From: Duganella sp. Root336D2
GTDB taxonomy: Bacteria; Pseudomonadota; Gammaproteobacteria; Burkholderiales; Burkholderiaceae_D
NCBI RefSeq assembly: GCF_001425005.1
Contig: NZ_LMDB01000006.1
Location: forward strand, 39,795-103,794
DNA length: 64,000 nucleotides
Reading direction: 5' to 3'
Below, piece after piece: positions 1 to 9,036 of this stretch. The position numbers and the translations under genes are program-made. Position 1 is the first letter of the stretch. Every line of letters starts with the position of its first letter. Below the pieces are notes generated by a model. It ran no database searches. It worked only from the letters and a program-made list of their open reading frames with translations, and was not told the origin of the DNA.

Positions 1-195
1 CGCTCCACCATCGACCTTGGCCACAATATGGGCCTGCGCGTTGTCGCCGAGGGCATCGAGAGCGAGGCCGCCTGGAACATCCTGGCGGAGATGGGCTGCG
101 ACCAGGGCCAGGGCTACTACATGAGCCGCCCGATGCCGGCCGGCGAACTGGCAAGCTGGGTCGAGAACTGGAAAGCATCCGCATTGGCCGAATAA
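1..195 (+). CDS. C-terminal end of an EAL-domain protein (partial)
   Basis: The reading frame is open from the first base and stops with TAA at 193-195, so only the last 64 residues are visible. They match the end of an EAL cyclic-di-GMP phosphodiesterase domain: an intact AEGIE motif (residues 16-20 of the fragment), then the CDQGQGYY and SRPMP segments typical of the final helix and strand. The AEG glutamate, which supports catalysis in active EAL enzymes, is present here, unlike in the EAL protein at 17741. Upstream domains (often PAS, GGDEF or a membrane sensor) lie outside the window, so substrate and sensor cannot be given. Confidence 0.85.
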   Translation, partial: RSTIDLGHNMGLRVVAEGIESEAAWNILAEMGCDQGQGYYMSRPMPAGELASWVENWKASALAE

Positions 196-243
196 TAGCT
201 GGCGCCGAAGGCTTCGGAGAGTTACTTATTTGCTAAAGTTCAA

Positions 244-268
244 GTTATGATCGCTGCCGCATCATAAC
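244..268. repeat. Perfect 8-bp inverted repeat before the prolyl oligopeptidase gene
   Basis: GTTATGAT (244-251) and ATCATAAC (261-268) are exact inverted copies around a 9-nt centre, ending 17 nt before the start codon at 286. There is no following T-tract, so this is not an intrinsic terminator for the upstream gene. It could be an operator for a dimeric repressor or a 5'-UTR hairpin. Function is inferred from position only. Confidence 0.5.
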
Positions 269-285
269 TACTCTACGGACGACAC

Positions 286-2457
286 ATGCCATTCAAGCGC
301 GCCACACTCGCACTTTCCTTGCTCGCAGCCTTCTCCGCACCAGCCTTTGCCCAGACCTGCCCGGCAGGTGCTGCGGCGGTGACTTATCCAGCTTCCAAAA
401 AGATCGACCAGCAGGACAACTACCACGGCACCATGGTCGCCGACCCATACCGCTGGCTGGAGGACGCCAACAGCGACGAGACCAAGGCCTGGGTGGTGGA
501 GCAGAACAAGGTAACGCAATCGTGGCTGGGCCAGATTCCGGAACGCGAAGCGATCAAGGCGCGCCTGACCAGGCTGTGGAACTACGAACGCTATGGCGTG
601 CCATCGAAGAAGGGCGGCCGCTACTTCTACAGCCGCAACGACGGCCTGCAGAACCAGGCGGTCCTGTACACCGCCAAGACCCTGTCCGAAACCCCGCGCG
701 TGCTGCTCGACCCGAATACCCTGGCTGCTGACGGCACCGTGGCGCTGGCCGGCACCGCCGTGAGCCCGAACGGCAAATTCCTGGCGTACAGCACCGCCGC
801 TTCCGGCTCCGACTGGAACGAGATCAAGGTTCGTGATATCGCGACCGGCAAGGATATGGCCGACCATATCAAGTGGGTCAAGTTCTCCAATACTGCCTGG
901 GCCGCGGACGGTTCCGGCTTCTACTACAGCCGCTACGACGAGCCGACCGAAGAAAGCAAGCTGGCCGGTGTGAACTACTTCCAGAAAGTCTACTTCCACA
1001 AACTGGGAACCCAGCAGATCGCCGACGCGCTTGTCTACCATCGTCCGGACCAGAAAGAATGGGGCTTCGGCGCCGAAGTAACCGACGATGGCCGCTATCT
1101 GGTGATCAACGGTTCGCACGGCACTGAAGCCAGGAACCGCGTCTTCATCAAGGACCTGAAAGCCAGGGACGCGCAGGTAGTCGGCCTGCTCGAGGCGTTC
1201 GATGCCTCGTACAATTTTATCGACAATGAAGGTCCTGTGTTCTACTTCATGACCGACAAGAACGCACCGCGCTCGCGCATCATCGCGATCGATATCCGCA
1301 AGCCAGGCATCGAGAACTGGAAGGAAATCGTTCCCGAGACGCAGCAAACGCTGACCGGCGCCAGCATCGTCAACAAGCAGCTGGTGCTTAACTACCTGAG
1401 CGATGCGCACAGCGCCGTCAAGGTGGTCGACCTGAAAGGCAAGCCTGTACGCGAGGTTGCGCTGCCGGGCCTGGGCACTGCTTCCGGTTTCGGCGGCAAG
1501 GCGACCGATACCGAGACGTTCTACTCCTATACCAGTTTCACTACCCCGGCCACGATCTACCGCCTGGACCTGAAGAGCGGCAAATCCAGCGTTTATCGCC
1601 AGCCTAAGGTGGACTTTGACCCGAGCGCCTTTGACACGCGCCAGGAATTCTTCACCAGCAAAGACGGTACCAAGGTCCCGATGTTCATCGTGTTCAAAAA
1701 GGGCATGAAACTGGACGGCAGCAATCCGACCTACCTGTACGGCTACGGCGGCTTCAATATTTCGCTGACCCCAAGCTTCTCCGTCTCCAACCTGGCATGG
1801 GTTGAAATGGGCGGCGTGTACGTGGTGGCCAACCTGCGTGGCGGCGGCGAGTACGGCGAAGCCTGGCACAAGGCCGGCACCAAGCTGCAGAAACAGAACG
1901 TGTTCGATGACTTTATCGGCGCGGCCGAATGGCTGGTCGCAAACAACGTGACATCGCCAGCCAAGCTGTCCATCGGCGGCGGTTCCAACGGCGGCCTGCT
2001 GGTTGGCGCAGCGATGACGCAGCGTCCGGACCTGTTCGGCGCGGCGGTGCCGGCGGTCGGGGTGATGGACATGCTGCGCTTCCAGAAGTTCACCATCGGC
2101 TGGGCATGGGCATCGGACTACGGTTCGTCCGACAACGCGGAAGAATTCAAGGCCCTGGTCAAGTACTCGCCGCTGCACAACTTGAAGCAGGGCGGCTGTT
2201 ACCCGGCCATTATGGTCATGACCGCCGACCATGACGACCGCGTAGTGCCAGCCCACAGCTTCAAGTTCGCCGCCGCCGCACAGGCTGCGCAAGCCGGCGC
2301 AGCACCGATCCTGATCCGTATCGACTCGAAGGCCGGCCACGGCGCCGGCAAGCCGACGACGAAGCAGATCGAGGAAGTGGCTGACCGTTGGGGTTTCCTG
2401 ACCCGCGCACTGGACATGCATCCGGCAGCACCGGCAACCGCTGCCGGCGGCCAGTAA
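286..2457 (+). CDS. Secreted prolyl oligopeptidase family serine peptidase (S9A)
   Basis: 723 residues, the usual length for prolyl endopeptidases plus a signal peptide (basic start, hydrophobic core, likely cleavage after AFA near residue 22). The N-terminal beta-propeller carries the DPYRWLED motif typical of S9A. The C-terminal alpha/beta hydrolase domain has the nucleophile in GGSNGG (Ser567), the acid in DHDDRV (Asp650) and the histidine in GHGAGK (His685), so the catalytic triad looks intact. The expected reaction is cleavage after proline in short peptides, here in the periplasm or outside the cell. The next gene, another secreted protease, starts 3 nt after the stop, so the two are probably co-transcribed for extracellular peptide use. 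Start chosen at the ATG that gives the signal peptide. Confidence 0.93.
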   Translation: MPFKRATLALSLLAAFSAPAFAQTCPAGAAAVTYPASKKIDQQDNYHGTMVADPYRWLEDANSDETKAWVVEQNKVTQSWLGQIPEREAIKARLTRLWNYERYGVPSKKGGRYFYSRNDGLQNQAVLYTAKTLSETPRVLLDPNTLAADGTVALAGTAVSPNGKFLAYSTAASGSDWNEIKVRDIATGKDMADHIKWVKFSNTAWAADGSGFYYSRYDEPTEESKLAGVNYFQKVYFHKLGTQQIADALVYHRPDQKEWGFGAEVTDDGRYLVINGSHGTEARNRVFIKDLKARDAQVVGLLEAFDASYNFIDNEGPVFYFMTDKNAPRSRIIAIDIRKPGIENWKEIVPETQQTLTGASIVNKQLVLNYLSDAHSAVKVVDLKGKPVREVALPGLGTASGFGGKATDTETFYSYTSFTTPATIYRLDLKSGKSSVYRQPKVDFDPSAFDTRQEFFTSKDGTKVPMFIVFKKGMKLDGSNPTYLYGYGGFNISLTPSFSVSNLAWVEMGGVYVVANLRGGGEYGEAWHKAGTKLQKQNVFDDFIGAAEWLVANNVTSPAKLSIGGGSNGGLLVGAAMTQRPDLFGAAVPAVGVMDMLRFQKFTIGWAWASDYGSSDNAEEFKALVKYSPLHNLKQGGCYPAIMVMTADHDDRVVPAHSFKFAAAAQAAQAGAAPILIRIDSKAGHGAGKPTTKQIEEVADRWGFLTRALDMHPAAPATAAGGQ

Positions 2458-2460
2458 GCC

Positions 2461-4866
2461 ATGCGCGCGCTCCTGCTGCTGTGGACAGCCTTGCTTGCGC
2501 CGGCCACGGCGGCGGAAGCGCCTAAAACCTTCGCCGAGCAAACCCAGTCGCTCGCCGAGCAGCCGGGCTTCATTGAAGTCTGGCGCGATGCGGCGAAGGG
2601 CAGGGTGCTGCTTTCAGTGCGCGACCTGGACCAGCCCTTTTTACTGGTGTCATCGCTGCCTTACGCACTGGGTTCAAACGACATAGGCCTGGACCGCGCG
2701 CAGCCGGGCAGCCCGAAGCTGGTACGCTTCCAGAAATTCGGCAACCGCCTGTTCCTGGTTCAGGAGAACACCCGCTTCGTCGCGCGTTCGGCCGATGCCG
2801 ACGAGCGCAATGCAGTGGCCGAGTCCTTCGCCGGGGCGGTGCTGTGGTCGGGCGACATCCTCGCCAGCGCAGGAGCACGCCACCTGGTCGATTTTTCCAG
2901 CTTCCTGCTGGCCGACCAGCATGGCGTGGTGCAGCGGCTGGATGAATCCAGGCAGGGCGCATACCGGGTGGATGAAAGGCGCAGCGCTGTGTTGGCATCC
3001 GAAGCCAAAGCCTTTCCCGACAACGTTGAACTGGAATCCTTGCTTACCTTTGCCGGTCCGGGTAATGGCGAGTTTGTGAAACAGGTTGCGGCAGATCCGG
3101 CCAGCCTGTCAATGCGCCAGCATATTTCCATGGTGCGGCTGCCGGATAACGGCTACCAGCCGCGCCGCTATCACCCTTTCTCCGGTGGTTTCGATTCCGG
3201 CTACTACGACTTTGCCACGCCACTGGCCAGCAGCCTTGACGTGCGCTGGCAAGTTCGCCACCGCCTGGAAAAGGGCGGCAAACCGATTGTCTACTACCTT
3301 GACCGCGGCGCCCCGGAACCGGTGCGTTCCGCATTGCTGGAAGGCGCGCGCTGGTGGTCCAGCGCCTTCGAAAAGGCCGGATTCAAGGACGGCTTCCGCG
3401 TCGAGTTGATGCCGGAAGGCGCCGACCCGGCTGATGTGCGCTACAACGTGATTACCTGGGTTCACCGCGCCACGCGCGGCTGGTCGTACGGCAATGCGAT
3501 TGCCGATCCACGCACAGGCCAGATCATTCGCGGTGCCGTGACGCTCGGCTCGCAGCGCGTGCGGCAGGATATCCTGATCGCCGAAGCCCTGCTGGCGCCT
3601 TACGGCAAATCCGCTCCCGCCGAGCGCCGCAAACTTGCCGAGCAGATGGCGCTGGCACGCCTGCGCCAGCTCGCAGCCCACGAGGTTGGCCATACCCTCG
3701 GCTTCGCCCATAACTTTGCCGCCAGCCGCCGAGGCAATGGCTCGGTAATGGATTACCCTCATCCGGTGCTGAAGCTTGGCGCCGACGGCGCTATCGACCT
3801 GCAGGATGCGTACGGCGTTGGTGTCGGTGCATGGGATGACTATGTCGTGAAACACGTTTACGGAGACTTTGGCGGTGGCGAGCTTGAATCAGGCGCGCTG
3901 GCCAAGTTGCGCAGTGATGCCCGTGCCGCAGGCCTGCAATATGTCTCCGACGAGGATGCACGCGCACCCGGCGCATCCCATCCGAACGGTCTGTTGTGGG
4001 ACTTCGGTCCCGATAGCCTGAAAACCTGGGACCAACTAGGCGCCATCCGCCGCCGCGCCCTGGACAACTTCTCCCTTGACGTCCTTCCTGACGAACGCCA
4101 GGCGGGCGAACTGGAAGCGCGCCTGGTGCCGGTGTACCTGCTGCAGCGCTACCAAGGTGAAGCCGTAGCGCGACTGCTGGCCGGTGGCGAATATGAATCG
4201 GCCACCGGCGCCGATATTCGCGCCGGCCGTGCCGCCGCAGGCATCAAGGTTACGCCTGCAGCCACCCAGCGCGCGGCATTGTCGCGCCTTGCCGATACGC
4301 TGCGCGCCGAATACCTCGCTTTGCCGGCCGGAGTGCTCGATCAATTGTCGCCACCGTCGACAGGATTCGAACGCAACAAGGAATACTTCGGCACCCGCAT
4401 GGCCGCTGTGTTTGACGCGTTGTCCGCCGCCGAAACCGGGGCTGCGCTAACAGCCGGCTTCCTCCTTGACGCCGGCCGCCTGAATCGACTGTACTGGCAG
4501 CACGCACGCGACCACGGAATGCCCGGCACCGAGGAAGTGATCGACGCAGCCTTGTTGCGAAGCTGGAAGCGCGCCCCTGTCCCCGCCAATGTAGCGGGCG
4601 GCGAGGCCGTCCAACTCGCTGCAAACTGGGTCGTGCTGGATGCTCTGCTGCAGGTGCTGGAAGGAGGCAAACTGCACGCCAACGTCGACGCCGGCCTGCG
4701 CCAGCAACTGCGCAGCTTCGCCGCGTGGCTGAAAGCGAATCCTGGCAAAGGCACCACCGCTTCGAGCCGCGCCCAGGCGGCCGACCATGTACTGCGCTAC
4801 CTGGCCGATCCGCGCAGCGTCAAGCTCCGCACTTTGCCCGCCATCCCGCCGGGCGCACCAATCTGA
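2461..4866 (+). CDS. Secreted zinc-dependent metalloprotease, metzincin-like (DUF5117/DUF5118 type)
   Basis: 801 residues with a short signal peptide ending near ATA/AEA (residues 17-20). The zinc site HEVGHTLGFAH is complete: His407, Glu408 as base, His411 and His417. Met430 in the following GSVMDY segment is a plausible metzincin Met-turn. The long N-terminal part, with its RYHPFSGGFDSGYYDF region, and the overall length match the large bacterial zinc-dependent metalloproteases annotated with DUF5117/DUF5118/DUF4953. Substrate is unknown. The ATG lies 3 nt after the prolyl oligopeptidase stop, so the pair probably works together on extracellular protein or peptide. Confidence 0.88.
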   Translation: MRALLLLWTALLAPATAAEAPKTFAEQTQSLAEQPGFIEVWRDAAKGRVLLSVRDLDQPFLLVSSLPYALGSNDIGLDRAQPGSPKLVRFQKFGNRLFLVQENTRFVARSADADERNAVAESFAGAVLWSGDILASAGARHLVDFSSFLLADQHGVVQRLDESRQGAYRVDERRSAVLASEAKAFPDNVELESLLTFAGPGNGEFVKQVAADPASLSMRQHISMVRLPDNGYQPRRYHPFSGGFDSGYYDFATPLASSLDVRWQVRHRLEKGGKPIVYYLDRGAPEPVRSALLEGARWWSSAFEKAGFKDGFRVELMPEGADPADVRYNVITWVHRATRGWSYGNAIADPRTGQIIRGAVTLGSQRVRQDILIAEALLAPYGKSAPAERRKLAEQMALARLRQLAAHEVGHTLGFAHNFAASRRGNGSVMDYPHPVLKLGADGAIDLQDAYGVGVGAWDDYVVKHVYGDFGGGELESGALAKLRSDARAAGLQYVSDEDARAPGASHPNGLLWDFGPDSLKTWDQLGAIRRRALDNFSLDVLPDERQAGELEARLVPVYLLQRYQGEAVARLLAGGEYESATGADIRAGRAAAGIKVTPAATQRAALSRLADTLRAEYLALPAGVLDQLSPPSTGFERNKEYFGTRMAAVFDALSAAETGAALTAGFLLDAGRLNRLYWQHARDHGMPGTEEVIDAALLRSWKRAPVPANVAGGEAVQLAANWVVLDALLQVLEGGKLHANVDAGLRQQLRSFAAWLKANPGKGTTASSRAQAADHVLRYLADPRSVKLRTLPAIPPGAPI

Positions 4867-4882
4867 CCACCATTCTCGCAAT

Positions 4883-5473
4883 ATGTCCAGGCGCCGCTAC
4901 TTGTCCCCTCGTCCTATTTGTTTCGGCCTTACGTATGCACTTCTGGCACTTTATGGCCCCATCGCCATGGCTGATGAGCCGATGCCAACCCATTGCGGTA
5001 GGGATGAAATCTCCTTCCTCGACGCGTGGTTTGGGGACATTGACCCCGATCAGGAGGGTGACCAGCGCTATTCGCCCAAGGGGAAGTTGCTCTCCCTTTG
5101 TGTGAAGCGTAAGGATGAAACGATCGTGAAGGTGAGCTACCGTATAGGCAAATTGGGCCACCCGAATTTAGAATCAGTTGCCAGCCGTGAATCGAAGTTC
5201 GGTGTGTACAGCCGCCAGGACACGCCGCATTTCGGAGAAGCTATCGTCTTTTTCACCAGGGGATCGCTCACCCATTATGTAGTGATAGCGACGGGGCAAG
5301 GCCATGGCGTTTTCTTACACACATACAAGGACAACAAAAGGATAGCTTCGCAAATGTCGTCTTTCGAAGAAGGTGTAGCCTATCAGGTCGGACCTGAAGA
5401 GGTTAACATCGTTGACCGACGCAAGAAGTTGCCGATGACCTTCTGGGCTAAGCCACCTGATAAATTTCGATAG
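4883..5473 (+). CDS. Hypothetical exported protein
   Basis: 196 residues from the ATG at 4883; a longer frame reaches 4787 but would overlap the metalloprotease gene by 80 nt and lose the signal peptide at the N terminus. Residues 1-30 form a basic start and a hydrophobic core ending in AMA, a good Sec signal peptide, so the mature protein (about 166 residues) is probably periplasmic. I recognise no family. It contains a few cysteines and a lysine/arginine-rich C terminus, with no transmembrane helix after the signal. It begins 16 nt after the protease gene and opens a stretch that is visibly less GC-rich than its surroundings, suggesting an accessory insertion. Confidence 0.65.
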   Translation: MSRRRYLSPRPICFGLTYALLALYGPIAMADEPMPTHCGRDEISFLDAWFGDIDPDQEGDQRYSPKGKLLSLCVKRKDETIVKVSYRIGKLGHPNLESVASRESKFGVYSRQDTPHFGEAIVFFTRGSLTHYVVIATGQGHGVFLHTYKDNKRIASQMSSFEEGVAYQVGPEEVNIVDRRKKLPMTFWAKPPDKFR

Positions 5474-5516
5474 CATTTGCGGCGGCAGGGGCTTTCCTTG
5501 ACGGCTTTTGGACCAT

Positions 5517-6236
5517 ATGGACTCACTGATGTCGATCAATACTCAATTAGGGAAGGCATTGGACCGCTTGTTCCTTTCAGTCCCTCAAACCACTGTATTC
5601 GGAAAGCAAAAGGGAGGTGGACATGATCTGCGCAGGTTCTTCCACGCTACCGAACACACGCAGCGTCAGATTGTCTTCTACCGCGATAAATGGTGGACCG
5701 TAAACGGCGGCACTTTGTATGCTGAACTGTGCTGTCTTGTTCCTGACGTTCAAGCGGCAGTCTACGGCGTGCCGCAATCGCTTTTAGATCCGGACTGTAA
5801 CGTCCCCTCAAGCCACTTTCAGTATGTTCTGACGGAGCGAGAGGCGAAGCGCAGCTGGGAACTGCGTTCGCCAGAAAACGTGGCTGCGTTTGAGCACGAA
5901 ATGAAGAACTGGCTCCCATCGATTGCGTTGCCATGGCTAAGCCAGTTCGAATCCCGCGATGGAGTTATCCGCTTCCTGCAGTCGAAACTCCAATTCATTA
6001 CGCTTGCGATTTATCTTTCATCTCTCGGCGATAGCGGCGGAGCATCGCAGGCTATCTCGGCATGGCTTGAAGGATTGCCACGTCGGGCAGAGGGCAGTCT
6101 GGAACGCCTCGCCGGCAAAGGCCTGATTTCATCAGCTGACGTAGCTTACCTTAGCAATGCATCAATTCAAGGCGAAGAAGATTATAAGTTGCAGGCGGCC
6201 GAGTGGGTCCGTGCCAGATTTTGTGAAGAACTATGA
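5517..6236 (+). CDS. Hypothetical cytoplasmic protein (possibly DUF4304-like)
   Basis: About 239 residues from the ATG at 5517; an in-frame ATG at 5529 and a TTG at 5508 are alternatives, and none has a strong ribosome-binding site. No signal peptide or membrane segment. The N-terminal part (ALDRLF, a GKQKGGG loop, then WWTVNGGTLYAELC) loosely recalls DUF4304-type proteins, which occur among polymorphic-toxin immunity genes; the resemblance is weak and by eye. The C terminus is helical and acidic. It overlaps the next gene by 4 nt (ATGA), so translation of the two is probably coupled. Confidence 0.6.
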   Translation: MDSLMSINTQLGKALDRLFLSVPQTTVFGKQKGGGHDLRRFFHATEHTQRQIVFYRDKWWTVNGGTLYAELCCLVPDVQAAVYGVPQSLLDPDCNVPSSHFQYVLTEREAKRSWELRSPENVAAFEHEMKNWLPSIALPWLSQFESRDGVIRFLQSKLQFITLAIYLSSLGDSGGASQAISAWLEGLPRRAEGSLERLAGKGLISSADVAYLSNASIQGEEDYKLQAAEWVRARFCEEL

Positions 6237-6727
6237 GTATTCATCGCTCTTGCCTTTCCTTTGCCATTCTGTTGCTCGCTTTGTCGGCTCCAGCGGGTGC
6301 CGATGAACCACTTGACCTGCCGGTGAAAATTGTCACGTGCTCGAAGTCCGGGGCGTTTTGCGCTGAATCTGATCCGAAGACAAACCGGACCAGCGTCCGC
6401 CGGCAGGACAGTTCCACCGTACTTTGGACCGTCGATGGCTGGTACCGCTGGATGTTTGTCTCAAATGATGGCAGGTCGTTTGTTGTGGCCCGCGACGGCA
6501 TGAATCTGGTCCCCGCAGACGCGGATCTGAAATTCGAAGTGCTGCGCATTTATGATCGCGGAAACCTGGTACGTTCCGTCATCCTGGGAGACTTGTATAA
6601 ACACCGATCGCAACTTCGAACAGCCATATCTCACTTGGCATGGGCAAGGTCAGTAGCCATCAATGCCTCAAACCAGCTTGATGTTGAGCTCATCGATGGC
6701 CGCCACCAGAAATTTCCGATGAAATGA
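6233..6727 (+). CDS. Hypothetical exported protein
   Basis: 164 residues. Residues 1-23 look like a signal peptide ending near AGA, so the product is probably periplasmic. Two cysteines early in the mature part (CSKSGAFC) could form a disulphide. No family recognised. It overlaps the gene before it and the gene after it by 4 nt each (ATGA), so these three are a tightly coupled unit. The mature start DEPLD resembles that of the exported protein at 4883 (DEPMP), but the rest does not visibly align. Confidence 0.65.
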
Positions 6728-7212
6728 ACCTCATTCGCTACATGCGCCGGAACGATGGTGCAAAGTTCTGCATCAGCGCAACTGCCTGGGCTGAAACCGG
6801 CGGCTCTATCGAAGTGGTTGTCCTGGACGAGGAGCCATTTGGCCAGGTGCGCGGTACGATCCGAACCAGGGATGCAGTACGTATTCCACTTTCACCCCTG
6901 CCAAAGGGCTCGCTTCGGATGATCGAGAACCACGCGCTCCAATCGGGTATCCTCCATTTCCCGGAGGACGAGGCGGAAGGGCCGCTCTTGCTGAATGGTC
7001 AAGAGTACATGTTCATGGATGGGGCTCATTACGTGCTCGAGGTCTGCCTGCTCGGCCAGCATAAGACTGTGCGCCGACTCCATAGGCAGGAGCCGTCGTT
7101 CTGCACCCTGTTCAATGCTGTCATCGCTTATGGAATTCGCGATACGGCATTGCGTGAGGCTGCCATGCGCTTCCGCTGCACCTGCATGCAGTGGGATACT
7201 CAACCGTGCTAA
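6724..7212 (+). CDS. Hypothetical protein, third gene of a coupled trio
   Basis: 162 residues starting at the ATG that overlaps the previous stop (ATGA). No signal peptide or transmembrane segment. The first half is beta-rich ([27 protein letters not shown]); the C terminus is cysteine-rich (two CxxxC-like cysteines and a terminal Cys). No family recognised. A 36-nt gap separates it from the acetyltransferase gene, so it may end the trio's transcript or continue into it. Confidence 0.6.
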
Positions 7213-7248
7213 CATTTTTGGAACGTTTAACTGCATGTCTTATCGGGT

Positions 7249-7677
7249 ATGACTGAATTTCGGATCACCACTGAAGTAAGCGAGTTTGATACCGGGCTCG
7301 TACATCGCTTCCTGTCGCTGCAAAGTAGTTGGGCCAAGGGTATTTCGCTCGACCTGGTCGAACGATCGATGGCGAATTCGCTCTGTTTTGGGGGCTTCCT
7401 GGGATCAGATCAAATCGCATTTGCGCGCGTGATCTCCGATTACACGACTTTCGCCAACCTGGTCGATGTTTTCGTCCTGCCTGAGCATCGCGGCAAGGGT
7501 TATGGCAAAGCGCTGATGGCGGCTGTCTTTGCGCACCCTGAGCTTCAGGGGCTGCGTCGATTCACTTTGGCCACGGGCGATGCGCACGGATTGTATGCGC
7601 AGTTCGGATTTACTTCGCCGTTGTATCCGCAATCGCTGATGGAGCGATATTTTCCCGGAATGTACGCGGCAAATTAG
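7249..7677 (+). CDS. GNAT family N-acetyltransferase
   Basis: 142 residues spanning one GNAT fold. The acetyl-CoA pyrophosphate-binding motif A is RGKGYGKAL (about residues 81-89), preceded by the beta-4 strand LVDVFVLPEHRGKG. The C-terminal strand with YAQFGF is the usual motif B signature. Arrangement and length match small single-domain GNATs of the YjdJ/ArsN2 size class. The acceptor substrate cannot be deduced. It sits 3 nt before an AlkB-like gene in the same small-gene cluster. Confidence 0.88.
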   Translation: MTEFRITTEVSEFDTGLVHRFLSLQSSWAKGISLDLVERSMANSLCFGGFLGSDQIAFARVISDYTTFANLVDVFVLPEHRGKGYGKALMAAVFAHPELQGLRRFTLATGDAHGLYAQFGFTSPLYPQSLMERYFPGMYAAN

Positions 7678-7680
7678 ATA

Positions 7681-8202
7681 ATGAATCCACCTCCAATACT
7701 TTTCGAACCGCAGTTCCTGGCGATGCCAGGGGAGCTGTTCGATCATCTTTTAACGTCGATTGAGTGGGACGAGCGGATGAAGGCTCGGAAGACTGCCAGC
7801 TTTGGTGTCTCCTACGACTATTCGCAAATCTCGTACGAGCCGGCTCCAATGCCGGACGAACTAGCTGCACTTGCGGAGTCCATTGGGCGGCTCCTCGGAT
7901 TTACGCCCAATAACTGCTTGCTCAACTACTACGAGGATGGCAATTCTTCCATGGGATTTCATTCCGACTCGAGCGAAGAGCTTAGCGCGGGGACGGGGGT
8001 AGCGATCGTCTCGCTGGGAAGCATGAGATCCCTTGTCTTCAGGAGCAAGGCAGGCAAGTCTGTGGAGTTTGACTTTCCCCTGCCTGCAGGATCGCTGATC
8101 TACATGACGAAGGACGTACAGGACCACTGGCTTCATGCCGTACCGAAAATGAGGCACGCCGGCCCGCGTATCAGCCTGACCTTCAGGTCGATCATCAAAT
8201 AG
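7681..8202 (+). CDS. AlkB-like 2-oxoglutarate/Fe(II)-dependent oxygenase
   Basis: 173 residues with the full AlkB-family iron and cosubstrate set: HSD (His94, Asp96), His152 in HWLHAVPK, and the RxSLTFR segment (Arg163 and Arg169) that binds 2-oxoglutarate. The NYYEDGNSSMGFHSD segment is characteristic of the ALKBH2/3-like short bacterial forms. Expected chemistry is oxidative demethylation of alkylated nucleic acid bases. It has no fused Ada domain and is not next to ada, so adaptive-response control is not evident. The AlkD-like gene at 55203 is the other alkylation-repair candidate in the window, but is distant. Confidence 0.9.
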   Translation: MNPPPILFEPQFLAMPGELFDHLLTSIEWDERMKARKTASFGVSYDYSQISYEPAPMPDELAALAESIGRLLGFTPNNCLLNYYEDGNSSMGFHSDSSEELSAGTGVAIVSLGSMRSLVFRSKAGKSVEFDFPLPAGSLIYMTKDVQDHWLHAVPKMRHAGPRISLTFRSIIK

Positions 8203-8212
8203 GAGCTATGTG

Positions 8213-8608
8213 ATGCAGAAACGCCTCGCGTCTTGCAGCTGTGGCCAACTCACTGCCGAAGTGAGTGGCGACCCTGTCCGGATTTCGATTTGCCACTGCC
8301 TGGCGTGCCAGCGCAGGACCGGCAGCGTGTTTGGTGAGCAGGCCCGGTTCCCGCGCGAAAACGTGGCGCTAGCGGGCAATGCAACCGCGTACGTTCGCGT
8401 TGGCGATGAAGGTGGCCAGGTTACCTTTCATTTCTGCCCGACTTGCGGTTCCACGGTCTATTACGCCCTTGAGAGCCACAAAGGGTTCGTGGGTATACCG
8501 GTCGGAGCATTCGCCGACCCCAGCTTCCCGGCGCCGCGGATCTCGGTCTACGAAGAACGGATGCATTGTTGGGTTGTGCCGCCGCCCGATGCGGAACGGA
8601 TCCCTTAG
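8213..8608 (+). CDS. GFA family (CENP-V/GFA fold) zinc-binding protein
   Basis: 131 residues from the ATG at 8213, chosen because AGGAG at 8201-8205 is 7 nt upstream; the GTG at 8210 is an alternative. Zinc ligands are visible: CSCG near residue 8-11, CHCLACQ near 27-33 and FCPTCGS in the middle, the pattern of the glutathione-dependent formaldehyde-activating enzyme family. Most members are not proven to act on S-hydroxymethylglutathione, so the enzyme name should be used loosely. It follows the AlkB-like gene by 10 nt; formaldehyde is a by-product of AlkB chemistry, which makes the pairing suggestive but unproven. Confidence 0.85.
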   Translation: MQKRLASCSCGQLTAEVSGDPVRISICHCLACQRRTGSVFGEQARFPRENVALAGNATAYVRVGDEGGQVTFHFCPTCGSTVYYALESHKGFVGIPVGAFADPSFPAPRISVYEERMHCWVVPPPDAERIP

Positions 8609-8616
8609 GAGATCTC

Positions 8617-9015
8617 ATGGGAGCTTGGGGTGCAGGGCTGTATTCAGATGACACGACGTGCGAGGTGCGCGATGCGTACAACGAAAACCTGAAGCATGGG
8701 CTGTCAGACATGCAGGCATACGAACGAATCCTGCACGGCTATGGCGACTTGCTTGCCGACCATGAGGTTGCGTGCCTGGTGTATTTCGCACTGGCAGATA
8801 CGGCATGGAAGGCAGGTCGTCTCCACCACGATGTCAAAGCAAAGGCGCTGGAATTGATTGGACGGGGCGGCGACCTGGCAGTATGGGAGCGTGATGCGCC
8901 CGCTGAAGTCGCGGCACGAAAGAAATCCCTACGCTCGCTGGAACAGCGATTGCTATCCGAGCAGCCGGCGCCGATGCTGATCAAGGTTTTGAAGCCACGA
9001 CCCAAGAAGATTTGA
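8617..9015 (+). CDS. DUF4259-like protein, N-terminal part of a gene apparently split by TGA
   Basis: 132 residues from the ATG at 8617, with AGGAGA at 8607-8612 as ribosome-binding site. It starts MGAWGAGLYSDD, the signature of a family (DUF4259-like) of small acidic proteins, and continues with ADTAWKAGRL and VKAKALELI segments seen in these proteins. In longer relatives that I recall, this domain is followed by a beta-rich segment beginning with a G-V-x-S/A-Y-x-L pattern. Here that segment appears directly after the stop at 9013-9015, in the same frame. The visible product therefore looks truncated. Function unknown. Confidence 0.7.
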   Translation: MGAWGAGLYSDDTTCEVRDAYNENLKHGLSDMQAYERILHGYGDLLADHEVACLVYFALADTAWKAGRLHHDVKAKALELIGRGGDLAVWERDAPAEVAARKKSLRSLEQRLLSEQPAPMLIKVLKPRPKKI

Positions 9016-9036
9016 ACAAACGCGCCTGTCGGTACG

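Noticed and set aside
268..2541. Long minus-strand open frame opposite the prolyl oligopeptidase
   Set aside because: Antisense shadow of a gene with intact catalytic triad; the low-complexity His/Arg/Ala/Val-rich product has no recognisable motif. The same holds for the long antisense frames opposite hpnCDE, lon, clpX, thrC, oplA and the RND pump.
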